From: Chryseobacterium turcicum
GTDB lineage: Bacteria; Bacteroidota; Bacteroidia; Flavobacteriales; Weeksellaceae
NCBI RefSeq assembly: GCF_021010565.1
Contig: NZ_JAJNAY010000002.1
Coordinates: 124,001 to 188,000 of the forward strand
Direction of reading: 5' to 3'
DNA: 64,000 nt
Shown here: piece by piece, positions 53,209 to 62,572 of the stretch
Numbering within the stretch: position 1 is the first letter of the stretch
How the letters are laid out: every line of letters starts with the position of its first letter
Made by a program: the position numbers and the translations under genes
The notes under the pieces: generated by a model
Seen by the model: only the letters and a program-made list of their open reading frames with translations
The model's database searches: none
What the model was told of the DNA's origin: nothing

Positions 53209-56200
53209 ATGAGACTTAAAATCACTCTTTTACTTATATTAACCTCTTTATCAACAGCTTGGGGTCAACGAGTAACCATTAATTGGGCTGGAGCCAAAAT
53301 TCAAGATTATGGTGAAGCTAAACTTAATCTTCCTAGCTTTACAAATGAAGGCTTTTCTTATAGTCAAGATAATATTTTCATCATCAACAGCCAAAAAGCA
53401 GGAGAAAGACAACTTCAGGTTTCAAATTTTGTTTGGGAAGCCGTTTCTAAGAAAGATTTATACGAGTTAGATCCTAATTTCATTCACGAAAGTGACCGAT
53501 CAGATATTGATTATTACTATCTTGAAGGTGAGCGTCATGCAAGTGTACGCGTTGGTTTATTTAAAAAAACAAAAGGTAAAATTGAAAGATTATCTTCATT
53601 TAGTATATCTGAAAGCAATGCACCTATGCCAATGAATGCAAGTAAAGTGGGTACAAGCCAAAATCCTCTATCAAGCGGAGCGTTTTATAAAATTAAAGTT
53701 GATAAATCTGGAGTTTTTAAAATAACGGCTCAGTTTTTAAGAGATAATGGTATGAATCCATCCAATATCAATCCTAAAAACTTCAGAATTTATGGAAATG
53801 GCGGAGTCATGCTTCCTGAGTTTAACCAAGACGTGAAGTATAGTGCTTTGCAAGAAAATGCAATTCAGGTGGTGGGAGAAGATGATAATGTATGGAATGA
53901 TGGCGACTATGCTCTTTTTTATGCTCAAGGTCCCAATGGATACAATCTCTATAATGTAGCAAATGGAAATGGCGTTAAAAGAACAGATACCAGACAGGAT
54001 ACCAGTGAAAATCTAAAAAACATTTATGAAGATTTTTCTTACTATTACATCAATTTTGATAAAGGTGCAGGAAAAAGAGTTATGCCTGTTGATGTAAATT
54101 TACCTACATCCCAATTAATCACTAGATTTGACAATTATCAGGTGATCAATAATGACCAAAGAAACTTACTAAAGGTAGGTAGAACTTGGGTAGAAGATCA
54201 AGGGTTTTCTACAGATAAGGCAGTTACTTTTAATTTAGGTTCATCTGTTCAGGCAGGTGATGTCGTAAAATATCGAACTCAAGTTATTGGTTGGAGAGCA
54301 CAACAAAATAGTATTTCTTTTAATATTAACAGCCAGAATCCTTTTCCTGCATCCATAGATCAAAATCCGCCGAATTACTCATATGATTTTTATCCAATAA
54401 TTTATTCAGGAAGCACTACTGCTATTTCTGGCAACCAAATTACTGTCAATTACGCTCCCAATATTGCAATCAACCCCAATGGTGCTTTTTACCTTGACTA
54501 TGCAGAAGTACAATATAAAGACGATTTGAAATTCAATGGCTCTCAGATAAATTTTAGAGATTTCTCTTTGGCTACCGGTACAAATACCAATTACGGCTTT
54601 AGTATTTCGAATGTAGGAAATCTGGAGCAGGTTTGGGACGTGACAGATATCACCAATGCTAACAGGCGAGTAAATAAAGCTGCCGGAAGTGGACTTTTCA
54701 ATTTCGGCTACACAACTTCTGATCTTAATTTCAATAATGAATTTGTAGCTTTCAGAGCTGATGCTACTTTTTCTCCTCAATTCGTAGGAAGAATTGCCAA
54801 CCAAAATCTTTCTGCATTGCAAAATGTAGACTATTTGATTATCACAACTCCTCAAATGATGGCACAAGCTCAACGAATTGCTAATTATCATCAGACGAAA
54901 AGCAATTTTAATGTTCAGATTGTCGACACCGATAAAATCTACAATGAGTTTGGAAGCGGAAGTAAAGACCTTACCGCAATAAGAGATTTTGTAACCAAGC
55001 TAAACACACCCTTAGGAAGTCTAAAATACGTGTTTATATTGGGAGATGCGTCTTATGATTATAAAAACAGAGTTCCAAATAATTCAAATATTGTTTCTAG
55101 CTATCAAAGTGAAGCTTCCAGAGAATTTGAAACTTCTTTCGTTACAGATGATTATATTGTAATGACTAAACCACAGACTTCTAAAGAAATAGCATACAGT
55201 CTTCCAGATTTACCAATAGGCCGTATACCTGCAGGCAATCCTACGGAAGCCGCCAATATGGTTGATAAAACTTTAGCCTACTACAATTCACTCCCAGGAC
55301 AGTCTTCCCCTTTCGGAGAATGGAGAATGAAACTCGATTTTATAGTGGATGATAACGGTGAAGGAGGCGGCGCCTTTCACAATGTAATGAATAATACCTT
55401 AGTCAACACATTTGAAATCCCATCAGTCAACACATTAAAAGAGTATAACGTAAGAAAATTGTATTTAGATGCTTTTCAGGCACAAAGTACAGCAGGAGGT
55501 CAAAGGTATCCTCAGGTAAACCAGGCAATTTCTAATGATATTGGTAATAGTCTTTATTTGTTTTATTTCGGACATGGAGGTATCAACGGGTGGGCTCAAG
55601 AAAGAGTTTTAACCACAGATGAAATCAACAACTCAAATAATTTTACAAATGTTTATAGTAGATTCCCATTTGTATCAACAATTACTTGTGAATTTACCCT
55701 TTGGGATGAACCTTCTACTTTTTCGGCAGGAGAACAGTTTATTAAACTAAAACAAGGAGGTCCAGCGGCAATGATTACCTCTAGTAGAGCAGTTGGGGTA
55801 GACTATGGAAGAGCGTTCACGGATCTCTACACGAAAGAAATGTTTAAAATGATTAATGATGATTTTAACACAATTGGAAATGCCCACTTGAATGCAAAAA
55901 AATTAACATCTGCAAATACCAACCATGTAAAAGTAAACTTATTGGGAGATCCTGCGATGAAACTGAGCAGACCGCAGAGACTATTGGTCATAGATAATAT
56001 AGAAACTCCCGTTCCTGGATTAATAAGAGGTTTAGATTTTGTGAAAGTGAAAGGTCATATTAATAATGCAAACGGAACGGTAAATACTACTTTTAACGGA
56101 AGAGTTGTAATTAATATTTTTGATAAAAAATTAAACAAAACGACTCTAAACAATGATAACGCTGGAAATTTAAACCCAGTTTTAAGCTATAAAGAAGAAG

Positions 56201-57111
56201 GAAGTGCTATTGTAAAAGCCTCAGGAACTGCAGTAAATGGAGTTTTCACGGTAGAGTTTTATGTACCGAAAGATATTAATTATGATGAAGGAGACGGTAG
56301 AATCTTAGGATATGCAGATAACAAATCGATTGACGTGTTTAATAATCAAACGGTAAGAGTAGGAAACATTAACCCTAACGGGGTTAACGATAATGAGCCA
56401 CCAAAAATAAAGCTCTACATGAACAATACCAATTTTGCCAATGGAGGTATTACCAATCAAAGCCCTATGCTTTTGGCGTGCTTGAATGACGATACAGGTA
56501 TAAACTCTACAGGGTCTGGAGTTGGTCACGATATCACAGTATATCTTGATGGGCAAATTATCAATACGGTTGTTTTAAATGATTTCTTTTCTTCAGGTGA
56601 AGGAAACGGATGTATTAATCCAGCTTTAGCAGACTACCAGAAAGGAAATGTAACCTATCCTTTTAGAAATTTAGCAATAGGGCAACATCAATTAACATTT
56701 AAAGTTTGGGATATCAACAATAATTCGACAACTGAAACGTTAAACTTTGAAGTTAAAGACGAGGCCGATCAACACTTAATTATCAACAGACCATTAAACT
56801 GGCCAAACCCTTTTACCAACAAAACATACGTTCAGTTTGAGCATAATTGTGATGATATTTTAGATGTAAACGTTCAAATTTATACGATTACAGGAAAAAT
56901 GGTAAGAACTTTAACAAATGTTGTAGTCGCAGAACCCTTCCTACAGGGCTTTAGAACGCCACGTCAAGCAATTGAATGGGACGGAAAAGACGATTTTGGG
57001 GACACAGTAGCAAAAGGTACGTATATTTTTAAGATATTTGCAAAAAGCCAAAATCAAGAAAAATGCAAAGGAAGTGCTACAGCTGTAGAAAAAATGGTAC
57101 TTTTGAAGTAA
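53209..57111 (+). CDS. porU: Type IX secretion system sortase PorU
   Basis: 1300 residues. Signal peptide ending near TAWGQ. N-terminal region about 1-500, then the caspase-like peptidase C25 (gingipain) domain about 530-910 with VDYLIITTPQMMAQAQ and LKYVFILGDASYDYK. The catalytic His789 lies in YFGHGGINGW and Cys827 in STITCEFTLWDEP. Residues 920-1200 are beta-rich. The last 90 residues include LNWPNPFTNKTYVQFEH and a FlgD-like part (IEWDGKDDFGDTVAKGTYIF). It removes the C-terminal signal of type IX cargo and attaches it to A-LPS in partner species. Divergent from gldJ. Confidence 0.95.
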   Translation: MRLKITLLLILTSLSTAWGQRVTINWAGAKIQDYGEAKLNLPSFTNEGFSYSQDNIFIINSQKAGERQLQVSNFVWEAVSKKDLYELDPNFIHESDRSDIDYYYLEGERHASVRVGLFKKTKGKIERLSSFSISESNAPMPMNASKVGTSQNPLSSGAFYKIKVDKSGVFKITAQFLRDNGMNPSNINPKNFRIYGNGGVMLPEFNQDVKYSALQENAIQVVGEDDNVWNDGDYALFYAQGPNGYNLYNVANGNGVKRTDTRQDTSENLKNIYEDFSYYYINFDKGAGKRVMPVDVNLPTSQLITRFDNYQVINNDQRNLLKVGRTWVEDQGFSTDKAVTFNLGSSVQAGDVVKYRTQVIGWRAQQNSISFNINSQNPFPASIDQNPPNYSYDFYPIIYSGSTTAISGNQITVNYAPNIAINPNGAFYLDYAEVQYKDDLKFNGSQINFRDFSLATGTNTNYGFSISNVGNLEQVWDVTDITNANRRVNKAAGSGLFNFGYTTSDLNFNNEFVAFRADATFSPQFVGRIANQNLSALQNVDYLIITTPQMMAQAQRIANYHQTKSNFNVQIVDTDKIYNEFGSGSKDLTAIRDFVTKLNTPLGSLKYVFILGDASYDYKNRVPNNSNIVSSYQSEASREFETSFVTDDYIVMTKPQTSKEIAYSLPDLPIGRIPAGNPTEAANMVDKTLAYYNSLPGQSSPFGEWRMKLDFIVDDNGEGGGAFHNVMNNTLVNTFEIPSVNTLKEYNVRKLYLDAFQAQSTAGGQRYPQVNQAISNDIGNSLYLFYFGHGGINGWAQERVLTTDEINNSNNFTNVYSRFPFVSTITCEFTLWDEPSTFSAGEQFIKLKQGGPAAMITSSRAVGVDYGRAFTDLYTKEMFKMINDDFNTIGNAHLNAKKLTSANTNHVKVNLLGDPAMKLSRPQRLLVIDNIETPVPGLIRGLDFVKVKGHINNANGTVNTTFNGRVVINIFDKKLNKTTLNNDNAGNLNPVLSYKEEGSAIVKASGTAVNGVFTVEFYVPKDINYDEGDGRILGYADNKSIDVFNNQTVRVGNINPNGVNDNEPPKIKLYMNNTNFANGGITNQSPMLLACLNDDTGINSTGSGVGHDITVYLDGQIINTVVLNDFFSSGEGNGCINPALADYQKGNVTYPFRNLAIGQHQLTFKVWDINNNSTTETLNFEVKDEADQHLIINRPLNWPNPFTNKTYVQFEHNCDDILDVNVQIYTITGKMVRTLTNVVVAEPFLQGFRTPRQAIEWDGKDDFGDTVAKGTYIFKIFAKSQNQEKCKGSATAVEKMVLLK

Positions 57112-57167
57112 ATAAATAATTAATCAAGAATATCAATAAAAAACTGATAATATATAAAAGACAACAT

Positions 57168-58334
57168 ATGAATTTAACTACTAAACTGCTTTTAGGGATT
57201 GGTTTGAGTGCTGGGTTTCTAGGCTATGCACAGGACCTGAGTCAGGTAAGACCTGTATTAACTGGAGCTCCTTTCCTTAGAATCGCACCAGATGCAAGAT
57301 CAGGAGGTATGGGAGATCAGGGGGTGGTAACTTCTCCTGATGCGTTCTCTCAGTTCTGGAATGCGGCAAAATATCCTTTTAGCAGAACAAGTTCTTCTGT
57401 AGGTTTAAACTACACTCCATATATGGGAAAATTAACCAACGATGTATTTTTATTGTACGGTGCTTTCCATAAATTTTTAGGTCAGGAAGAAAGATCTACT
57501 ATTTCTGCAAGTATCTATTACTTCAACATGGGGGAAGTAGAACTTACCGAACTTGGTGTAGATAATACAGTAACGTCTAATGGGGTTTCAAAACCAAACG
57601 AAATGTCGATTGACGTTGCCTATGCTTTGAAATTATCAGATTCGTACTCTATGGCGGTTACAGGTAGATTTATTCGTTCAGATTTATCTGGAGGATTCAA
57701 CACTGATACTACCCTTAAGCCTGCAAACTCATTTGCAGTAGACGTTTCAGGTTACTATACATCTCCAAAGTTTTCTAGCTTCGGAAATATGGACGGTAAA
57801 ATAAATGGAGGTTTCTCAGTAACAAACTTAGGTCCAAAATTAGACTATACTGGGGATGAGGCTTCTAGATCTTATCTTCCAACAATGGCTAGATTAGGTG
57901 TTGGTTACGACATGTATCTTGATGAAATGAACAGAGTAGGTCTTTCTGTAGAAGGATCTAAAATCTTGGTTCCGGGATCAGAATTTGTAGGAACAGACCC
58001 TAACACGAGACAGCCAATGTACCAAGTTCCAAACGTTGGGGTAATGGCAGGTATCGGTAAATCTTTCAAAAATACCAATTCAATTATGTATAGTGGTGCA
58101 TTAGAATATTCTTATGACAATGCATTTGCAGTAAGAGGAGGTTATTTCCACGAAAGTGAAGAGCAAGGAGCAAGACAGTTTGCAACGGCAGGTATTGGTT
58201 TAAAATACCGTTCTTTTGGTCTTGATGTATCTTACTTAATCAATATGTCTAAAATTAATACAGCATTAGATAACACTATTCGTTTCGGTTTAACTTGGAA
58301 CATTGGTGATGAAACTTCAAATGTAGATAATTAA
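57168..58334 (+). CDS. porV: Type IX secretion outer-membrane protein PorV
   Basis: 388 residues, FadL-like barrel. Signal peptide ending near FLGYAQDLSQ. AGAPFLRIAPDARSGGMGDQ is replaced here by LTGAPFLRIAPDARSGGMGD, the hallmark opening of PorV/LptO. SPDAFSQFWNAAKYPF, LNYTPYMGKLTNDV and the terminal FGLTWNIG follow. PorV carries cargo from the translocon to PorU. It starts 56 bases after porU, so the two form one unit, and a terminator follows. Confidence 0.95.
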   Translation: MNLTTKLLLGIGLSAGFLGYAQDLSQVRPVLTGAPFLRIAPDARSGGMGDQGVVTSPDAFSQFWNAAKYPFSRTSSSVGLNYTPYMGKLTNDVFLLYGAFHKFLGQEERSTISASIYYFNMGEVELTELGVDNTVTSNGVSKPNEMSIDVAYALKLSDSYSMAVTGRFIRSDLSGGFNTDTTLKPANSFAVDVSGYYTSPKFSSFGNMDGKINGGFSVTNLGPKLDYTGDEASRSYLPTMARLGVGYDMYLDEMNRVGLSVEGSKILVPGSEFVGTDPNTRQPMYQVPNVGVMAGIGKSFKNTNSIMYSGALEYSYDNAFAVRGGYFHESEEQGARQFATAGIGLKYRSFGLDVSYLINMSKINTALDNTIRFGLTWNIGDETSNVDN

Positions 58335-58357
58335 AAAACTTAATATAAAAGTTTTGA

Positions 58358-58386
58358 AAAGTCTCATTTTTATGAGACTTTTTTTA
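58358..58386 (+). terminator. Terminator after porV
   Basis: AAGTCTCAT-ttt-ATGAGACTT stem followed by T7. Confidence 0.85.
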
Positions 58387-58468
58387 TTGAAAAATTTTCA
58401 ATCTTTTTTTATCACTTCATTTTAATGAAAAATTAATTAAAAATTCACAAATCACCTTCAAAGTAAAA

Positions 58469-58498
58469 TTGACAATTCACATTTAACCCCTATTTTTG
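58469..58498 (+). promoter_or_regulatory. Promoter of the FUSC gene
   Basis: TTG at 58469-58471, 19 bases, TATTTTTG at 58491-58498. An exact consensus match, with the ATG only 4 bases beyond the -7 box. Confidence 0.7.
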
Positions 58499-58502
58499 TA
58501 GT

Positions 58503-60767
58503 ATGAACTATTCTTCGGAGCTCAAAAAAATCGTAACCAGCCAATATGTATATTCTTCCATAAGAATTACACTGGCGACGGTAATTCCTTGTTTAGTTCT
58601 CTCCTATTTTGGCTTGCTCAAAGATTACTTTCTTTTTCCTTTAGGAACAAGCTTTGTTGCGCTTACCGACCAACCGGGCCCATTTATCAGACGTAGAAAT
58701 TCATTAGCGTTTGCGATTTTCTGCTTTGTAGTCGTTGCATTAATAGCCAGCTTGGTGAAAGGAATTATTCCACTTGTACTTCTCGAAGTCATTGTTTTCG
58801 GGATGTTTTTCTCATTAATCGGAGTTTACGGACAAAGACTGGCGGCAGTGGGTTCTTTAGCATTAGTTGTTTTAGCTATTTTTATCGACGGTCATTTAAC
58901 GGGAGCCAATATTCTGAAAAGTTTACTAATTTTTGCTGCGGGATGCATTTGGTTTTTATTGATTTTCCTTATCGTCACTACGATTCAGCCGTATAAACTG
59001 GCTAGTCAGATGATTGGTGAAAATTATCTTCAACTTGCAGAATTTCTTAAAATTAAAGCTAATTATTATCAGAAAAACCCTGATTTTGACAAGCTAAGTT
59101 TACAAGTTATTGCAAAACAAATCGGAATTAAAAATCTTCAGGAAGAAACCCGTGAAACCGTTTTTAAAACAAGAACCATCGTTAATGAATCCACCACTTT
59201 AAGCAGATTATTAATGCTGATGTTTTTGAATTCTATGGACCTTCATGAAAAACTGATGACCTCAGAAAGCGACTATAAAAAGCTTCAGGAAAGTTTTGAA
59301 GACACCGAAATTTTAGTCAAAATACACGATTACCTTAATATTCTCTCAGATGAAATCGCCAACATCGGAATTGCTCTACAAAGCAGTACCCGCGCAAGAC
59401 CGATTTTCAACTTAGAAGCAAGCTTTCATGAGCTTAATGTGCATTATTTCGAGTTGAGAAATAAAGAGATGACTCCCGAGAACTTGGAAAATTTCATGAT
59501 TTTACGCCAAATTATGATGCGTATCAATGAAATCACCAAAGAAATCAGTGAGATTTATAAAGTGTTTTCACAAAATGTAAGGTTGGCAAAAAGTCTTTCT
59601 ACAGGTTTAGATTTAAAGAAATTTATGCCTAAAGAAGAGAAAATTAATTTTAAAGTTTTAAAAAGTAATATTTCGCTTACCTCATCGCATTTCAGGCATG
59701 CTATAAGAATTACCATTGCATTGTTGTTGGGATACTTAGTTTCTTTACTTCCATTTATAGAAATCGGCCACACGTATTGGATTTTAATTACCATCGTTGC
59801 CATTTTAAAACCGGCCTACTCTATCACCAAACAAAGAAATTTTCTGCGTTTTTGTGGAACCGTTGTCGGTGCAGTGATTGCTTATGGTTTACTGTATTTT
59901 ATTCATATCAATGCTGTACTTTTCGGGATTCTTTTGTTGAGCATGATTTTATGTTTCAGTTTATTGAAAGGCAGATATTTTTGGGCAGTTTTGTTTATGA
60001 CGATTTATGTTTTTATGAGTTTTAATTTTTTAAATCCTGGAAATGTAAATGTTATTTTTAAAGACAGAATTGTAGATACTTTTATTGCAGGAATTATTGC
60101 ATTTCTCGTTTCATATATCGTACTTCCGGTTTGGGAACATACGCAGAATTTAGATTTAATGAAAAAATCTGCAGAATCTAATCTCACGTATTTTCACAGC
60201 GTGATGTCTAAATTTTTGAACGAAAATTTCGATATAGAAGACTATAAAGTAAAACGTAAAAACGCCATCATTTCATTAGCCAATCTTTCGGATAATTTCC
60301 AAAGAATGATTTCTGACCCTAAAAATCAGCAGAAAAAACTCGAAGTCGTGCATCAGTTTGTGGCAACTTCACATTTAATAACTGCTTACACCGCTTCATT
60401 GTCGCAATACGCCAAAAGCAATCAGCAATACCCAGAAATAGATTCTGAAAGCTGGAGTAAAAAAATAGAATCTGAAATGAATCAGGTATCAGCAATTCTT
60501 AATGGAGAAAAAATTCCAGAAGCCTTAAGAATGGACAGCCGTCTTGAGCCCGAAGATTCTTCGATTGAAGATATGCTTCACAAAAGAAAAACTGAACTTC
60601 TAGAAAAAGAGCATTTAGATACCAGAGACCCTAATAAAATCTCACATTTAACCGAGCTAAAAAACATTCATGATATTTTAGAACTTATTTATGATGTTGC
60701 CAAAGAACAACGTAAAGTAATCGAAAAGTACAGAAACGAAGAAAACACTACTCTTCCACAATCGTAA
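58503..60767 (+). CDS. FUSC/YccS-family inner-membrane protein
   Basis: 754 residues. Two clusters of transmembrane helices at about residues 15-165 and 400-545, joined by a long soluble helical region, then a C-terminal cytoplasmic tail. The second cluster has IRITIALLLGYLVSLLPF, YWILITIVAILKPAYSITKQ and RFCGTVVGAVIAYGLL, the conserved region of the FUSC family (fusaric-acid resistance-like, YccS/YhfK). It may export aromatic acids or serve in envelope integrity; substrate unknown. Overlaps the convergent transferase gene by 20 bases. Confidence 0.88.
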   Translation: MNYSSELKKIVTSQYVYSSIRITLATVIPCLVLSYFGLLKDYFLFPLGTSFVALTDQPGPFIRRRNSLAFAIFCFVVVALIASLVKGIIPLVLLEVIVFGMFFSLIGVYGQRLAAVGSLALVVLAIFIDGHLTGANILKSLLIFAAGCIWFLLIFLIVTTIQPYKLASQMIGENYLQLAEFLKIKANYYQKNPDFDKLSLQVIAKQIGIKNLQEETRETVFKTRTIVNESTTLSRLLMLMFLNSMDLHEKLMTSESDYKKLQESFEDTEILVKIHDYLNILSDEIANIGIALQSSTRARPIFNLEASFHELNVHYFELRNKEMTPENLENFMILRQIMMRINEITKEISEIYKVFSQNVRLAKSLSTGLDLKKFMPKEEKINFKVLKSNISLTSSHFRHAIRITIALLLGYLVSLLPFIEIGHTYWILITIVAILKPAYSITKQRNFLRFCGTVVGAVIAYGLLYFIHINAVLFGILLLSMILCFSLLKGRYFWAVLFMTIYVFMSFNFLNPGNVNVIFKDRIVDTFIAGIIAFLVSYIVLPVWEHTQNLDLMKKSAESNLTYFHSVMSKFLNENFDIEDYKVKRKNAIISLANLSDNFQRMISDPKNQQKKLEVVHQFVATSHLITAYTASLSQYAKSNQQYPEIDSESWSKKIESEMNQVSAILNGEKIPEALRMDSRLEPEDSSIEDMLHKRKTELLEKEHLDTRDPNKISHLTELKNIHDILELIYDVAKEQRKVIEKYRNEENTTLPQS

Positions 60768-61362
60768 AGCAGTATTCGTCAAAAAATTCTACTCTTGCTT
60801 TAAGTTCGTCTGAAATCTGGTCATCATGCACTCTGCATTTTATAGAATGAAGATGTTTTAGTTCAAAAGGTCGTACTTCGTAATGTTTTTTCAGCGACCA
60901 GTGTTTAGAATGATGAATTTTATACATACTTTCTTTCACACTCCAAATAATTGTATAAAAAACAACTTCGGTATCAAAAGGGATAAAACCTCTTTCATCT
61001 TCGTATGTGAATTTGTCGATTACCCTTAAAATTTTAGGATTAAATTTTTCAATATCAATTCCTATTTTATTTTTTGAAATGGCAATCGCTGCAAAAGGAT
61101 AAGAATGCGTGATAGAAATTTCGGCATCTTTCGGAGACAAAAACGGCTCTCTTTCTTTATAAAGAATTTTAGAATTAGGCTTTATACTTTTTAAAAGTTT
61201 TCTGACCATTAAAACCTCCAGCAATTTTTTAGGATGATAATCTTTTACTTTTTCAGCATTTTCAGGCTCTAAAAGTTCGTCAATATTGAGTTCGTCATTC
61301 TCGTCATATTTCCAAACAAGAATGGTTGCAGTATCATCAGAAAAATCTCGGTAAAGAGGCAT
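60748..61362 (-). CDS. 4'-phosphopantetheinyl transferase superfamily protein
   Basis: 204 residues. AISITHSYPFAAIAIS and IGIDIEKFNPKI carry the Mg-binding Asp-Glu, and IIWSVKESMYKIHH the third metal and catalytic residues (W-x-KE-x-x-K). It transfers phosphopantetheine from CoA to a carrier protein, as an Sfp-like or a type II AcpS substitute. No biosynthetic cluster is near, so the holo-ACP role is likely. Confidence 0.88.
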   Translation of the reverse strand: MPLYRDFSDDTATILVWKYDENDELNIDELLEPENAEKVKDYHPKKLLEVLMVRKLLKSIKPNSKILYKEREPFLSPKDAEISITHSYPFAAIAISKNKIGIDIEKFNPKILRVIDKFTYEDERGFIPFDTEVVFYTIIWSVKESMYKIHHSKHWSLKKHYEVRPFELKHLHSIKCRVHDDQISDELKARVEFFDEYCFTIVEE

Positions 61363-61493
61363 GGGTTTGTTTATTGGGTAAAATTAGTGAAAAAATTTTG
61401 GTTGGAAGATCGAAGTTGGATGATGGAAGTTTTTACGACTAGCTGCTTTTTTATTTTTTTAACGCAAAGGATTATTAATTGTTACGCTAAATC

Positions 61494-61720
61494 TAAGGAG
61501 CAAAGAATAATCAATAAAATTGATTTTATGAGGCGCTCTTTTATTTTCAAGCTTCATAAGCGACATGTCGCAACCCTTTGCTCCTTTAAATAATACAGTC
61601 AGCAAAATAAATCTCTGCGTTTGATAAGAATTTTCACAAGATTTTCACACAGTTTGTCATGCTGGAAACATCTAGGCAATTTTTAAACAAACAATGTTGA
61701 GATGCTTCCAGCATGACAAA
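61494..61720. repeat. Two fold-back repeats in the 61363-61878 gap
   Basis: AAGGAGCAAAG (61495-61505) pairs with CTTTGCTCCTT (61576-61586), the arms of a 95-base element. TTTGTCATGCTGGAAACATCT (61653-61673) pairs with AGATGCTTCCAGCATGACAAA (61700-61720), a 20-bp stem with one bulge. No gene is visible in this 516-base gap. Confidence 0.75.
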
Positions 61721-61762
61721 TTGACCGCAGGAATTCAGATTAAAATTAAAATTTCAAACAAA

Positions 61763-61796
61763 AAATTCACTTAAATCCTAAGACTTAAGTGAATTT
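61763..61796 (-). terminator. Terminator-like hairpin downstream of the HugZ-like gene
   Basis: AAATTCACTTAA and TTAAGTGAATTT form a perfect 12-bp stem with a 10-base loop and T-rich flank on the minus strand. Confidence 0.6.
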
Positions 61797-61878
61797 CAAT
61801 ATTACTTAAAAACCAGAACAACAAAGCGCAAAGTATTAAACTTCCCACTTCCATCATCCAGCTTCCATTTAAATCAAA

Positions 61879-62409
61879 TTATTTAGACTGGTGATTCACC
61901 TCATTTCTGTGCTCCATAATTTCAAGATTTTCATCTACAAAATAAGCACTTCCGAAACCATTCACATAAGAACCTTTCACAGGGTGAAGACCAATTAAGA
62001 TAAAATCTTTCATCTCAGCAATTACTTCTACTACTTTTCCGTGAGTTTCTTTTAACTGAGAAACAACAGTGTTCCAAGTTTCAGAATCTCTTTCAACCTG
62101 AGAAGTAGAAGCCTCAATCGTTAATCTTTCTCTTGCATAAATTTGTTTTGTAGCAGATTCATCTTCGATAAACATGATAGACGTTTTTCTTCCATCAGCA
62201 AGATTTTTAGTATGCTTTGCCATGAAAGATACCAAAATATAAAATGTATTTTCTACTTGCACAAAAGGAGCATAGCTAGAATTTGGTGTTCCTTCAGCAT
62301 CTACAGTTGCCAAAATGATGCTTTTTGTTCTTTCTACTAATTCTTTTACTTTAGGCGCAAGAGGTTTTGCCTGTCTTTGAGATTCTTCCTGAGTATTTGT
62401 ATGATTCAT
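61879..62409 (-). CDS. Pyridoxamine 5'-phosphate oxidase-like protein (HugZ type)
   Basis: 176 residues with the split-barrel flavin fold: TKSIILATVDAEGTPNSSYA, FYILVSFMAKHTKNLADGRK, TSIMFIEDE and ARERLTIEAS, and a C-terminal FILIGLHPVKGSYVNGFGSA segment. This last motif is typical of HugZ-like heme-utilisation proteins, whose role is heme degradation, though it could also be a general FMN-binding PNPOx homologue. No heme uptake genes are nearby. Confidence 0.85.
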   Translation of the reverse strand: MNHTNTQEESQRQAKPLAPKVKELVERTKSIILATVDAEGTPNSSYAPFVQVENTFYILVSFMAKHTKNLADGRKTSIMFIEDESATKQIYARERLTIEASTSQVERDSETWNTVVSQLKETHGKVVEVIAEMKDFILIGLHPVKGSYVNGFGSAYFVDENLEIMEHRNEVNHQSK

Positions 62410-62508
62410 AATAAAGATTTATTTCCTGCAAAAATACACAATTTAGAATGAATAAAAATAGATTTTACAGTATGTATTATTTCATGCTAATCAGCAAGAT
62501 GCTTGTTT

Positions 62509-62537
62509 TTGTATCTAAATTATATGTTGTAATTTTG
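62509..62537 (+). promoter_or_regulatory. Promoter of ahcY
   Basis: TTG at 62509-62511, 18 bases, TAATTTTG at 62530-62537; an exact consensus -7 box. The ATG is 35 bases further. No riboswitch-like structure is evident in the leader. Confidence 0.65.
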
Positions 62538-62572
62538 CATCATATAATTAGAAATTAAATTATTCATTAGAT

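Noticed and set aside
54406..54891. 161-codon open frame on the minus strand inside porU
   Set aside because: It lies entirely antisense to a well-supported gene, has no family features and low-quality composition (Ile/Ser-rich), so it is a shadow frame.
62410..62572. Possible SAH riboswitch ahead of ahcY
   Set aside because: The 163-base leader is AT-rich and holds only a standard promoter; I could not see a conserved aptamer-like fold.
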